Of a DNA stretch of 19,795 nt, positions 1-7,100 are shown one piece after another. The position numbers and the translations under genes are program-made. Source of the stretch: Temperatibacter sp965603205 (GTDB lineage Bacteria > Pseudomonadota > Alphaproteobacteria > Sphingomonadales > Kordiimonadaceae); contig CBFDCC010000020.1 in the NCBI GenBank assembly GCA_965603205.1, positions 1 to 19,795 of the forward strand, given 5' to 3'. How positions within the stretch are numbered: position 1 is the first letter of the stretch; the number at the start of each line of letters is the position of its first letter. Below the pieces are notes generated by a model. That model saw nothing but the letters and a program-made list of their open reading frames with translations. It did not search any database and was not told the origin of the DNA.

Positions 1-56
1 TCCGCGAAGGTGGCCGTACTGTTGGTGCTGGTGTCGTTGCTAAAATCTTAGCATAA
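1..56 (+). CDS. tuf: Elongation factor Tu, C-terminal end (partial)
   Basis: This is the last 17 codons plus TAA stop of an EF-Tu gene; the rest lies upstream of the window. The reading frame gives REGGRTVGAGVVAKILA, which is the typical end of bacterial EF-Tu (beta-barrel domain 3). EF-Tu delivers aminoacyl-tRNA to the ribosome as a GTP complex. It is followed at once by a hairpin terminator and then tRNA-Trp and secE, the usual alphaproteobacterial setting for this tuf copy. A second tuf begins at the right edge of the window, so the genome has at least two copies unless the sequence is circular and repeated. Confidence 0.95.
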   Translation, partial: REGGRTVGAGVVAKILA

Positions 57-64
57 AATAATAG

Positions 65-95
65 AAGTAGGGCGGGCTTTGTCTGCCCTACTTTT
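65..95 (+). terminator. Intrinsic terminator of tuf
   Basis: The 9-bp stem AAGTAGGGC (65-73) pairs with GCCCTACTT (85-93) around an 11-nt loop, and Ts continue to 95. It begins 9 bases after the tuf stop codon. It ends tuf transcription before the tRNA-Trp/secE unit, although readthrough is possible because the T tract is short. Confidence 0.85.
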
Positions 96-194
96 ATGAA
101 GTGTTTTTGGGACTTTCCTGCTCGATAGACGCTTTGTTGGTTCTCGGTGATTATAAGATTTCTGAATGAATCTTCACTGAGATGAAAAAAGTGC

Positions 195-222
195 TTGCAA
201 GGCAGCTCAGGGTCCGTTAAAC
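195..222 (+). promoter_or_regulatory. Candidate promoter for tRNA-Trp (and secE-nusG)
   Basis: TTGCAA (195-200) could serve as a -35 box and TTAAAC (217-222) as a -10 box, with a 16-bp spacer. The -10 is followed immediately by the GC-rich octamer CGCACCTC (223-230), about 50 bases before the tRNA. The same octamer follows the candidate str promoter at 16515. The match to consensus is partial, so the assignment rests on position and on the shared octamer. The rest of 97-280 holds nothing else I recognise. Confidence 0.4.
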
Positions 223-280
223 CGCACCTCCTGATGACTTATTTTTTATTAAGTTAGTCTAAAGGGTTATTGATTGGTTT

Positions 281-356
281 AGGGGTGTAGCTCAGTTGGT
301 AGAGCACCGGTCTCCAAAACCGGGTGCCGTGGGTTCGAGTCCCTCCGCCCCTGCCA
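281..356 (+). tRNA. trnW: tRNA-Trp (anticodon CCA)
   Basis: This is a 76-nt tRNA with a full cloverleaf. The acceptor stem AGGGGTG pairs with CGCCCCT, followed by discriminator G and an encoded CCA end (354-356). The D-arm contains the usual AGCTCAGTTGGTAGAGC run. The anticodon stem CCGGT/ACCGG closes the loop CTCCAAA, giving anticodon CCA for tryptophan. The T-arm contains GGTTCGAGTCC. It lies between tuf and secE, its standard place in alphaproteobacteria. Confidence 0.97.
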
Positions 357-492
357 CTTTAAATAGGTGGTAGCTGATCAAACTTTGGTTTGATTAAAAG
401 ATCGATAGAACAGGCCTTCTCCTGTATAAAAAAGAAGAGAATTTAGAGGTTTCAGGCGTTAAGGCGTTTGATGTAGTAGAGGACGAAAATAG
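357..492 (+). other. tRNA-Trp to secE spacer
   Basis: No gene is visible here. There is a small hairpin (ATCAAAC 377-383 with GTTTGAT 388-394, loop TTTG) and another short one, ACAGG/CCTGT, around 410-425. Neither has a T tract, so secE is probably reached by transcription from upstream. The secE ribosome binding site GAGGA lies at 479-483. I could not find a convincing separate promoter. Confidence 0.4.
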
Positions 493-690
493 ATGGCTAA
501 TACCACACCAGGTGAATTTGTTCGCCAAGTGCGTCAGGAAGGTTCCAAGGTAACTTGGCCGACGCGTAAGGAAACAAGTCTTACATCCGTTATGGTGTTC
601 ATCATGGTTGCTGTGATGGCAGTATTTTTCGTGCTTGTTGATAGTGTTCTTGGAAATGGGGTTCAGTGGTTACTGAACTTTGGAGGTTAA
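493..690 (+). CDS. secE: Preprotein translocase subunit SecE
   Basis: SecE is the small essential subunit of the SecYEG channel in the inner membrane; it clamps the two halves of SecY. The product has 65 residues, the short single-helix form found in alphaproteobacteria. The N-terminal cytoplasmic part carries the conserved amphipathic segment with the motif VTWPTRKET (about residues 20-28). One hydrophobic membrane segment follows at about residues 32-50. The ATG start has GAGGA 9 bases upstream. The stop codon lies only 3 bases before nusG, and the nusG ribosome binding site lies within the secE end, so the two genes are cotranscribed and probably translationally coupled. Confidence 0.95.
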   Translation: MANTTPGEFVRQVRQEGSKVTWPTRKETSLTSVMVFIMVAVMAVFFVLVDSVLGNGVQWLLNFGG

Positions 691-693
691 ACC

Positions 694-1233
694 GTGGCTA
701 AAGCTCGTTGGTATATTATACACGCCTATTCTGGTTACGAGAAGAAGGTGGCTGCTGCGGTCCTTGATGCTGCTGTACGTCAAGGTCTCGACGCGCTTAT
801 CGAAGAGGTCATCGTGCCAACTGAAGAAGTTGTCGATGTGCGCAAAGGTAAAAAAGTTACGTCAGAGCGTAAATTTTTCCCAGGGTATGTGCTTGCTAAG
901 ATGGTACTCACTGATGATACATATCATCTTGTTAAAGAGACACCAAAGGTAAGTGGCTTTCTTGGTAATCATGGTCGCCCAGTACCGATTACGCAAGCCG
1001 AAGCTGATCGTATATTAAATCAGGTTGAAGAGGGTGTTGATCGTCCGCGTCCTGATATTATATTTGAAATCGGCGAAGAAGTTAAAGTGACTGATGGTCC
1101 GTTTGCTAGTTTCAACGGTGAAGTTGAAGAAGTTGACGAGGAGCGTTCACGTCTTAAAGTGTCTGTTTCTATCTTTGGTCGCGCAACGCCTGTCGAGCTT
1201 GAGTATGCTCAAGTTGAGAAACAGGTAAGTTAA
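694..1233 (+). CDS. nusG: Transcription termination/antitermination protein NusG
   Basis: NusG binds the clamp of elongating RNA polymerase, reduces pausing, and links it to Rho or to ribosomal protein S10. The 179-residue product has the NGN domain first (about residues 1-115, starting MAKARWYIIHAYSGYEKKV and including the FFPGYVLAKM motif), then a KOW domain (about 125-179, with VTDGPFASFNGEVEEVD). Length is normal. It starts with GTG, with GGAGG at 682-686 as ribosome binding site; MAKARWY is the expected N-terminus. The gene lies 3 bases after secE, a near-universal pairing. The spacer that follows carries two hairpins before rplK. Confidence 0.97.
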   Translation: MAKARWYIIHAYSGYEKKVAAAVLDAAVRQGLDALIEEVIVPTEEVVDVRKGKKVTSERKFFPGYVLAKMVLTDDTYHLVKETPKVSGFLGNHGRPVPITQAEADRILNQVEEGVDRPRPDIIFEIGEEVKVTDGPFASFNGEVEEVDEERSRLKVSVSIFGRATPVELEYAQVEKQVS

Positions 1234-1236
1234 TTT

Positions 1237-1335
1237 GAGCTTCCCCTTTATGGGGCAGCTCTTATCATAGTGTGGGAGGCCGCCATTTTGGCCGTACCAC
1301 ACACTTTTAAATGCCCGCTGTATATTGCAGGGGGC
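1237..1335 (+). promoter_or_regulatory. Structured nusG-rplK spacer (candidate L1-responsive leader)
   Basis: Three hairpins can be drawn: (1) GAGCT/AGCTC (1237-1241 with 1257-1261) with an inner CCCC/GGGG stem; (2) GTGTGG (1270-1275) with CCACAC (1297-1302), an inner GGCC/GGCC stem, and TTTT at 1305-1308; (3) GCCC/GGGC with an inner CTG/CAG (1313-1335), ending 9 bases before the rplK ribosome binding site. In E. coli and others, L1 represses the rplKA mRNA by binding a leader hairpin. That role here is inference; hairpin 2 could instead be a weak attenuator. I see no clear promoter. Confidence 0.4.
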
Positions 1336-1358
1336 TATTAGTTTGGAAGGACTTTAAA

Positions 1359-1787
1359 ATGGCTAAGAAGATATCAGGTTTTCTAAAGCTGAATGTACCT
1401 GCCGGTGCAGCTAACCCATCGCCCCCAATTGGTCCGGCGCTAGGTCAGCGTGGTGTTAACATCATGGAATTCTGTAAGGCATTCAACGCTCAGACACAAA
1501 AAATGGAAAAAAACATGCCTATCCCGACTGTTATTACAGTCTATGTGGATAAGTCTTTTACATTTGAAATTAAAACTTCACCTGCTTCATACTACCTGAA
1601 AAAGGCTGCTGGTCTTAAATCAGGTGGTGCTACACCAGGTCGCGAGGTTGCAGCTTCTGTAACGCGTGCACAGGTTAAAGAAATCGCTGAAGCTAAAATG
1701 GTTGACCTAAGTGCGAATGACATCGATGCAGCTATGCTGATTATCGAAGGTTCTGTTCGTTCTATGGGCTATGAAGTGAAGGGTTAA
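1359..1787 (+). CDS. rplK: 50S ribosomal protein L11
   Basis: L11 binds the GTPase-associated region of 23S rRNA at the base of the L7/L12 stalk and is needed for the RelA stringent response. The product has 142 residues. The N-terminal domain begins MAKKISGFLKLNVPAG with the conserved PPIGPALGQRGVNIMEFCKAF segment split around residue 30. The C-terminal RNA-binding domain contains KSGGATPG and ends SMGYEVKG. An in-frame ATG exists 48 bases upstream, but the chosen ATG has GGAAGGA at 1345-1351 with 7-base spacing and gives the family N-terminus. The stop lies 5 bases before rplA, so the two genes form one translational unit. Confidence 0.96.
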   Translation: MAKKISGFLKLNVPAGAANPSPPIGPALGQRGVNIMEFCKAFNAQTQKMEKNMPIPTVITVYVDKSFTFEIKTSPASYYLKKAAGLKSGGATPGREVAASVTRAQVKEIAEAKMVDLSANDIDAAMLIIEGSVRSMGYEVKG

Positions 1788-1792
1788 TTGTT

Positions 1793-2488
1793 ATGACACA
1801 TGTAGCAAAAAGAATGAAAAAAGTATATGAGGGCATCGATCGCGAAGCTCTGTATTCTATCACTGATGCTGTAAAAGCTCTTAAAGAGCGCACAGCAACT
1901 AAATTTGACGAGACTGTTGAAGTTTCTATGAACCTTGGAGTTGATCCTCGCCACGCTGACCAGATGGTTCGCGGCGTTGTTAATCTTCCTCATGGTACAG
2001 GTAAATCAATTCGCGTAGCAGTATTTGCTCGTGGCCCGAAAGCTGATGAAGCTACGGCTGCTGGCGCTGATATCGTGGGTGCTGAGGACCTAATGGAAAC
2101 AATTCAGGGCGGCGTAATTAATTTCGACCGTGTGATCGCAACACCTGACATGATGGGTGTAGTTGGTCGTCTTGGTAAAATCCTTGGTACAAAAGGCCTT
2201 ATGCCTAACCCAAAGCTGGGTACTGTAACTATGGATGTTAAGGGTGCTGTTGAAGCTGCTAAAGCTGGTCAAGCGCAATACCGTGTTGAAAAAGCCGGTA
2301 TCGTTCATGGCGGCGTAGGCAAATTAAGCTTTTCAGAAGCTAACCTAGTTGAAAATGTTTCTTCATATATTTCTGCAGTGCTTAAAGCTAAGCCATCAGG
2401 AGCAAAAGGCACATACGTTAAGCGTGTGACTTTGACTTCTACAATGGGTCCTGGTCTTAAGCTCGATATTGCTTCTTTAGAAGCATAA
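1793..2488 (+). CDS. rplA: 50S ribosomal protein L1
   Basis: L1 forms the mobile stalk by the E site and helps eject deacylated tRNA; in many bacteria it also represses its own mRNA. The 231-residue product has normal length. Recognisable family segments are the central domain run MMGVVGRLGKILGTKGLMPNPK (quoted here in two parts: MMGVVGRLGKILG and TKGLMPNPK, about residues 119-141) and the C-terminal TSTMGPGLKLD. The ATG follows the rplK stop by 5 bases; its ribosome binding site overlaps the last rplK codons (GAAGGG). After the stop, two perfect hairpins occupy the spacer before rplJ. Confidence 0.96.
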   Translation: MTHVAKRMKKVYEGIDREALYSITDAVKALKERTATKFDETVEVSMNLGVDPRHADQMVRGVVNLPHGTGKSIRVAVFARGPKADEATAAGADIVGAEDLMETIQGGVINFDRVIATPDMMGVVGRLGKILGTKGLMPNPKLGTVTMDVKGAVEAAKAGQAQYRVEKAGIVHGGVGKLSFSEANLVENVSSYISAVLKAKPSGAKGTYVKRVTLTSTMGPGLKLDIASLEA

Positions 2489-2493
2489 GGAAT

Positions 2494-2561
2494 ATATCTC
2501 TCTTTGCGACAGAGAGGTATTAAGAATTTACTTCACCTTTCATGGTGAGAGGTGAAGTAAG
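2494..2561 (+). other. Two adjacent RNA hairpins after rplA
   Basis: Hairpin A runs from 2494 to 2520: a 10-bp stem built on CTCTCT/AGAGAG with a 7-nt loop TTGCGAC. Hairpin B runs from about 2528 to 2560: ACTTCACCT (2530-2538) pairs with AGGTGAAGT (2550-2558), extended by two T-A pairs. Neither has a following T tract, so they do not look like ordinary intrinsic terminators. An RNase processing or mRNA-end-stabilising role is possible. In hairpin B the TTCACC arm can also pair with the nearer GGTGAG (2544-2549), so two folds compete. Confidence 0.6.
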
Positions 2562-2667
2562 AAATTAGCTGAATGAGCCTCGAATGTAATTTGCGGGTTT
2601 GAAAGCTAGTTTGACTGTCCAAGATTACTGGTGCTTTGGTGTGTGTTTCTAGTTTAGACCGCCAGAG

Positions 2668-2673
2668 TATAAT
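2668..2673 (+). promoter_or_regulatory. Candidate -10 box of an rplJL promoter
   Basis: A perfect TATAAT lies about 205 bases before rplJ. No good -35 box sits at the normal distance; the best is TTTCTA at 2646-2651 with a 16-bp spacer. If used, it would give a leader of about 195 nt, consistent with the long rplJ leaders known in proteobacteria. Confidence 0.35.
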
Positions 2674-2679
2674 GAAAAG

Positions 2680-2877
2680 AAGGATGTCGCAGTCCTGATT
2701 TGGCCGGTATGAGACGGGGTGATGCGGTTTCACTAGATTGGTTTGTCCGATCCTTTGAAGTCCGGTTAGCACCGACAAAGGGCAGAGGAATGGTGGTAGC
2801 AATATTTGTTATCACTTTAACTCAACCGGGAAGTAAACGGGCTTGTTTGCCAAGTGCTTTCTAAAGGAGACGAGAAC
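2680..2877 (+). promoter_or_regulatory. Long structured leader of rplJL, candidate L10 autoregulatory leader
   Basis: No gene is visible between rplA and rplJ (389 bases). The part nearest rplJ can fold extensively. TTTGTC (2742-2747) pairs with GACAAA (2774-2779), enclosing CGGT/ACCG with a 4-nt loop (2763-2774, ending at the same G). A mutually exclusive option pairs CCTTTG (2752-2757) with CAAAGG (2776-2781). A 9-bp hairpin, GTGGTAGCA (2793-2801) with TGTTATCAC (2807-2815), is followed by TTTAA. GTAAAC/GTTTGC (2833-2850) lies just before the ribosome binding site AAAGGAGA (2863-2870). In E. coli, L10 complexed with L7/L12 binds such a leader to repress translation. Function here is inferred from position. 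Confidence 0.5.
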
Positions 2878-3393
2878 GTGGAAAAAAGCCAAAAGCAGGA
2901 GCTGATTAAAGAACTCGGTGTAGTTTTCTCTGATGCAGCTTCCGTTGTGGTTGTTCACTACGACGGTCTTACTGTAGCTGAGATAACTTCACTACGCGCG
3001 TCAATGCGTGAAGTGGGTGCGACGCTTAAGGTAAGCAAAAACCGGCTGACTCGTCTTGCGCTAAAAGATACTGAATATGAAGGTCTTGATGACCTTTTCA
3101 CTGGTCCAACGGCTATCGGCTTTGCTGCCGATCCAGTTGCAGCGCCTAAAGCTATTGCTAAATTTGCGAAGGGTAATGAAAAACTTCGCATTCTTGGTGG
3201 TGGTATGGGTTCAACTGTTCTGGATATTGCTGGTGTTAATTCACTTGCAAGTCTGCCTTCTCTGGACGAGCTACGTGGCAAGCTTGTGGGTCTACTACAA
3301 GCACCAGCAACAAAAGTGGCGGCAGTGACTGCTGCTCCAGCTGGTCAGCTTGCTCGTGTATTCGGCGCTTATGGTGCAAAAGACGCAGCCTAA
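2878..3393 (+). CDS. rplJ: 50S ribosomal protein L10
   Basis: L10 anchors the L7/L12 dimers to the ribosome near L11, forming the stalk that recruits translation factors; with L7/L12 it also represses its own mRNA. The product has 171 residues, normal for the family, starting MEKSQKQELIKELGVVFSD. The N-terminal rRNA-binding domain contains VVVHYDGLTVAEITSLR and VSKNRLTRLAL (to about residue 60). The C-terminal helix that binds L7/L12 is the Ala-rich end after about residue 140. The GTG start is chosen because AAAGGAGA lies 7 bases upstream; an in-frame GTG at 2854 has no better site and would add 8 untypical residues. Confidence 0.95.
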   Translation: MEKSQKQELIKELGVVFSDAASVVVVHYDGLTVAEITSLRASMREVGATLKVSKNRLTRLALKDTEYEGLDDLFTGPTAIGFAADPVAAPKAIAKFAKGNEKLRILGGGMGSTVLDIAGVNSLASLPSLDELRGKLVGLLQAPATKVAAVTAAPAGQLARVFGAYGAKDAA

Positions 3394-3408
3394 TTAAATG
3401 GCATAACC

Positions 3409-3478
3409 GGGTGGCTCTGGCCGCCTAGTTGATACTGAATGTGAAACTGAAACACGCCCTGTTATCATAACAAAGGGC
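3409..3478 (+). other. Hairpins in the rplJ-rplL spacer
   Basis: Two stem-loops lie in the 107-base spacer. The first pairs GGTGGC (3410-3415) with GCCGCC (3420-3425), including one G-U pair, with loop TCTG. The second pairs GCCCT (3456-3460) with AGGGC (3474-3478), with an inner GTT/AAC. Neither is followed by a T tract. They may stabilise the rplL message, which is needed in about fourfold excess over L10; that role is inference. Confidence 0.45.
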
Positions 3479-3500
3479 CTAATATATTGGAGTTCGATCA

Positions 3501-3872
3501 ATGGCTGATCTTGCTAAACTTGTAGAAGAGCTATCTGCTCTGACTGTTATGGAAGCTGCTGAGCTTTCTAAAATGCTTGAAGAAACTTGGGGCGTATCTG
3601 CTGCTGCTCCAGTTGCGGCTGCTGCTGCTGCTGGTGGTGGTGACGCTGCTGCTGAGGAAAAGACTGAATTCGACGTAGTACTTGTTGAAGCTGGTGCAAA
3701 GAAAATCAACGTGATTAAAGAAGTTCGCGCTATTACAGGCCTTGGTCTGAAAGAAGCGAAAGATCTTGTTGAAGGTGCTCCTAAGACAGTTAAAGAAGCT
3801 TGTGATAAAGCTGAAGCTGAAGAACTTAAAGCTAAGCTGGAAGCAGTTGGCGCTAAAGTTGAACTGAAGTAA
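3501..3872 (+). CDS. rplL: 50S ribosomal protein L7/L12
   Basis: L7/L12 is the multi-copy stalk protein that recruits and activates the GTPase factors EF-Tu, EF-G, IF2 and RF3. The 123-residue product has the three usual parts: an N-terminal dimerisation helix hairpin (residues 1-32), a flexible Ala/Gly-rich hinge (about 33-52), and a C-terminal factor-binding domain (about 55-123, with KTEFDVVL, KKINVIKEVR, GLGLKEAKDLVE and the final GAKVELK). The start ATG has GGAG at 3489-3492. The following spacer contains a strong hairpin, a typical site for partial termination or processing before rpoB. Confidence 0.97.
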   Translation: MADLAKLVEELSALTVMEAAELSKMLEETWGVSAAAPVAAAAAAGGGDAAAEEKTEFDVVLVEAGAKKINVIKEVRAITGLGLKEAKDLVEGAPKTVKEACDKAEAEELKAKLEAVGAKVELK

Positions 3873-3890
3873 TATCTTCGGTTAATAGTT

Positions 3891-3928
3891 CCAAGGGTCG
3901 GGAGTGTTTTTCACTCTCGGCCTATTGG
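3891..3928 (+). terminator. Hairpin in rplL-rpoB spacer, candidate attenuator
   Basis: An 11-bp stem pairs GGTCGGGAGTG (3896-3906) with CACTCTCGGCC (3912-3922), with two G-U pairs and a 5-T loop. Outer CCAA/TTGG pairs extend it to 3891-3928. There is no downstream run of Ts, so full termination is unlikely. In E. coli the same spacer carries an attenuator and an RNase III site that lower rpoBC expression relative to rplJL; a similar role here is inferred. Confidence 0.55.
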
Positions 3929-4128
3929 TGTCTTTAAGAACAGGACACAAAATATACGTCTTTAAAAGCGGTGGTTCGCTATAGAAAACCAAAGAATTCT
4001 AAGGCTAAGGATCGAGCGATCGCGTTGACTATATCCGCAGATCATCTCTTTTTGTCTTGTAAACAAATTATCGGCTTGTGTCTGACTGTCAGGCACTAAG
4101 GGATGGTAATAACATGCGAGGACTAAGC
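3929..4128 (+). other. Rest of the rplL-rpoB leader
   Basis: These 200 bases show no gene. TTGACT at 4025-4030 resembles a -35 box, but no -10 box follows at a suitable distance. rpoB is probably reached by readthrough from the rplJL promoter. Confidence 0.35.
4118..4122 (+). promoter_or_regulatory. Ribosome binding site deciding the rpoB start
   Basis: GAGGA lies 6 bases before the ATG at 4129. The in-frame ATG at 4114 also has an AAGGGA (4098-4103) 10 bases upstream and would add five residues (MRGLS). Family N-termini favour 4129. Confidence 0.6.
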
Positions 4129-7100
4129 ATGGCGGCTTCATTTACTGGTCGTAAACGGGTACGTAAAGACTTTGGACACATTACAGAAGTGGCAAAAATG
4201 CCAAATCTTATTGAGGTTCAGCGTCATTCCTATGATCATTTTTTCAAAACAGGTGCGACTGAAGAAGAGCGTTTAAAATCTGGTTTGGAAAAGGTACTTA
4301 AATCTGTATTCCCTATTCAAGATTTCGCGGGCACATCTTCACTAGAATATGTACGCTACGAACTCGAAAAACCTAAATATGATGTTGAAGAGTGCGTTCA
4401 ACGCGATATCACGTATGCATGTCCGCTACGTGTTACTTTGCGTTTGATCGTATTTGAAATTGATCCTGATACAGAGGCAAAATCTGTGTTGGATATCAAA
4501 GAACAAGACGTTTACATGGGCGATCTGCCGATGATGACTCCGAGTGGTACATTTGTAGTGAATGGTACTGAACGTGTTATCGTTTCTCAGATGCATCGTT
4601 CTCCAGGCGTGTTCTTTGATCATGATCGTGGTAAATCACACAGCTCTGGTAAATTCCTATTTGCCTCACGCGTGATACCTTATCGTGGTTCATGGCTCGA
4701 TTTTGAATTCGATCCAAAAGATATTGTGAACGTACGTATTGACCGTCGCCGTAAATTACCTGCGACATCACTATTATACGCTCTTGGTTTATCTGCTGAA
4801 GATATTCTAGAGTATTTCTACAATACAATTAGCTTTGTTCGTACAGAAGGCGGATGGCGCGTGCCATTTACCGCTGATAGCTGGCGTGGCCAAAAGCCTG
4901 TGTTCGACCTTGTTGACGCAGCATCTGGTGAAGTGATTGTAGAAGCTGGTAAGAAAGTTACTCCTCGTCTTGCTAAGAAACTTGAAAAGTCTGGTATTGA
5001 GGCAATTCTTGTTCCTGATGAGCAGATCGAAGGTCGCTATGCTGCCGCTGATCTAATCGACGAGAAAACAGGTCGCATCTACATTGAAGGTGGTCAAGAG
5101 ATCACAGCTGAGCATATTGAAACGCTTTCAGCTGCAGGTCATGACCAGATCAATGTTTTAGACATCGACAATGTTAATGTAGGCGCTTACATCCGTAATA
5201 CGCTTGCAGCTGACAAGGTTGAATGTACTGATGGCGCTCTAGCTGAGATCTATAAAGTAATGCGTCCAGGCGAGCCTCCTACCAAGGAAACTGCTGAAGC
5301 ATTATTCTATGGTCTATTCTTCGATGAAGAACGTTATGACTTGTCTGACGTTGGTCGTGTGAAGATGAACATGCGTCTTGGCATTGAGTGCGAAGACACA
5401 ATGGGCGTTCTTCGCCGTGAAGATATCCTTAAAACGCTTAAGACTCTTGTAGAGCTTAAAGACGGCAAAGGCGAGATCGATGATATTGATCACCTTGGAA
5501 ACCGTCGTGTTCGCTCTGTTGGTGAATTGATGGAAAATCAATACCGCATCGGTCTATTGCGTATGGAACGTGCTATTCGAGAGCGTATGTCATCAGTAGA
5601 CATCGACACAGTAATGCCGCACGATCTAATCAATGCAAAGCCTGTTGTGGCTGCTGTACGTGAGTTCTTTGGTTCATCACAACTGTCTCAGTTTATGGAT
5701 CAGACAAACCCACTATCAGAAATCACACACAAGCGTCGCTTATCAGCGCTTGGCCCCGGTGGTCTAACGCGTGAGCGTGCTGGTTTTGAAGTCCGTGACG
5801 TACACCCAACGCACTATGGTCGTATTTGTCCAATTGAGACTCCTGAGGGACCAAATATTGGTCTTATCAACTCATTGGCTACATATGCGCAGGTGAACAA
5901 GTATGGTTTCATTGAAAGTCCATTCCGTAAAGTTGTAGACAGTAAAGTAACTGACGAAGTTATTTATCTATCTGCTATGGAGGAGACTAATTACCGTGTA
6001 GCTCAGGCGAACGCTGAGCTTAATGAAGATGGTACCTTCTCTAGTGATCTTGTATCATGTCGTGAAGCTGGTGAGTTTGTACTCCTAAAGCCAGAAAATA
6101 TCTCATTAATGGATGTTTCACCTAAGCAGCTTGTATCTGTTGCGGCAGCACTCATTCCGTTCCTAGAGAACGATGATGCTAACCGCGCACTTATGGGATC
6201 GAACATGCAGCGTCAGGCTGTGCCGCTCGTGCGTGCTGAGGCACCATTTGTTGGTACAGGTATGGAGCGCGTAGTAGCACAAGATAGTGGTGCTGCGATT
6301 GCTGCAAAACGTACTGGTATAGTAGAGCAGGTTGATGCGACACGTATTGTGATCCGCGCAACTGATGAAAAAGATGCTAGTAGATCTGGCGTTGATATTT
6401 ACACACTGCGTAAGTTCCAACGTTCAAACCAAAATACATGTATCAACCAGCGTCCACTTGTAAAAGTGGGTGATCTGATTAAAGAAGGCGACATCATTTG
6501 TGATGGCCCATCTACTGATCTTGGTGATCTGGCTCTTGGTCGTAACGCACTTGTGGCGTTTATGCCTTGGAATGGTTATAACTTTGAGGATTCAATCCTT
6601 ATTTCTGAGCGTATTGTGAAAGAGGATGTATTTACTTCTATCCATATCGAAGAATTCGAAGTGATGGCCCGTGATACAAAGCTTGGCCCTGAGGAAATCA
6701 CGCGTGATATTCCAAATGTGGGTGAAGAAGGTCTGCGTAACATGGATGAGGCTGGTATTGTTTATATCGGTGCTGAAGTTCATCCTGGTGATATCCTAGT
6801 CGGTAAGATCACACCAAAAGGCGAAAGCCCAATGACACCGGAAGAAAAACTTCTACGTGCCATCTTTGGTGAGAAAGCATCTGACGTACGTGATACATCA
6901 ATGCGTTTGCCTCCTGGTGTTGCTGGTACTGTTGTTGAGGTTCGTGTCTTTAACCGTCATGGTGTGGACAAAGACGAACGTGCGATGACTATCGAGCGTG
7001 AAGAAATCGAACGTCTGTCAAAAGATCGTGAAGATGAGCGTGTAATTCTAGAGCGTAGTATTTATTCTCGTCTTAAGCCTTTGCTTGTTAGCCGTACTGT

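Noticed and set aside
680..952. Plus-strand frame of 90 codons overlapping nusG
   Set aside because: It is out of frame with nusG, which is a full-length match to its family; the overlapping product is Leu/Lys-rich with no family features.
2533..2802. Minus-strand open frame of 89 codons in the rplA-rplJ spacer
   Set aside because: It overlaps the structured leader, lacks a recognisable family or ribosome binding site, and its composition looks like a by-product of the RNA structure.
2958..3281. Minus-strand open frame of 107 codons within rplJ
   Set aside because: It is the antisense shadow of a well-supported ribosomal protein gene, with no recognisable protein features.
4016..4023. Octamer palindrome GCGATCGC in the rplL-rpoB spacer
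   Set aside because: It occurs once, without partners, and is a short palindrome expected by chance.
4025..4053. TTGACT as the -35 box of an rpoB promoter
   Set aside because: The bases at the -10 distance are a run of Ts with no TATAAT-like sequence, so the box is incomplete.
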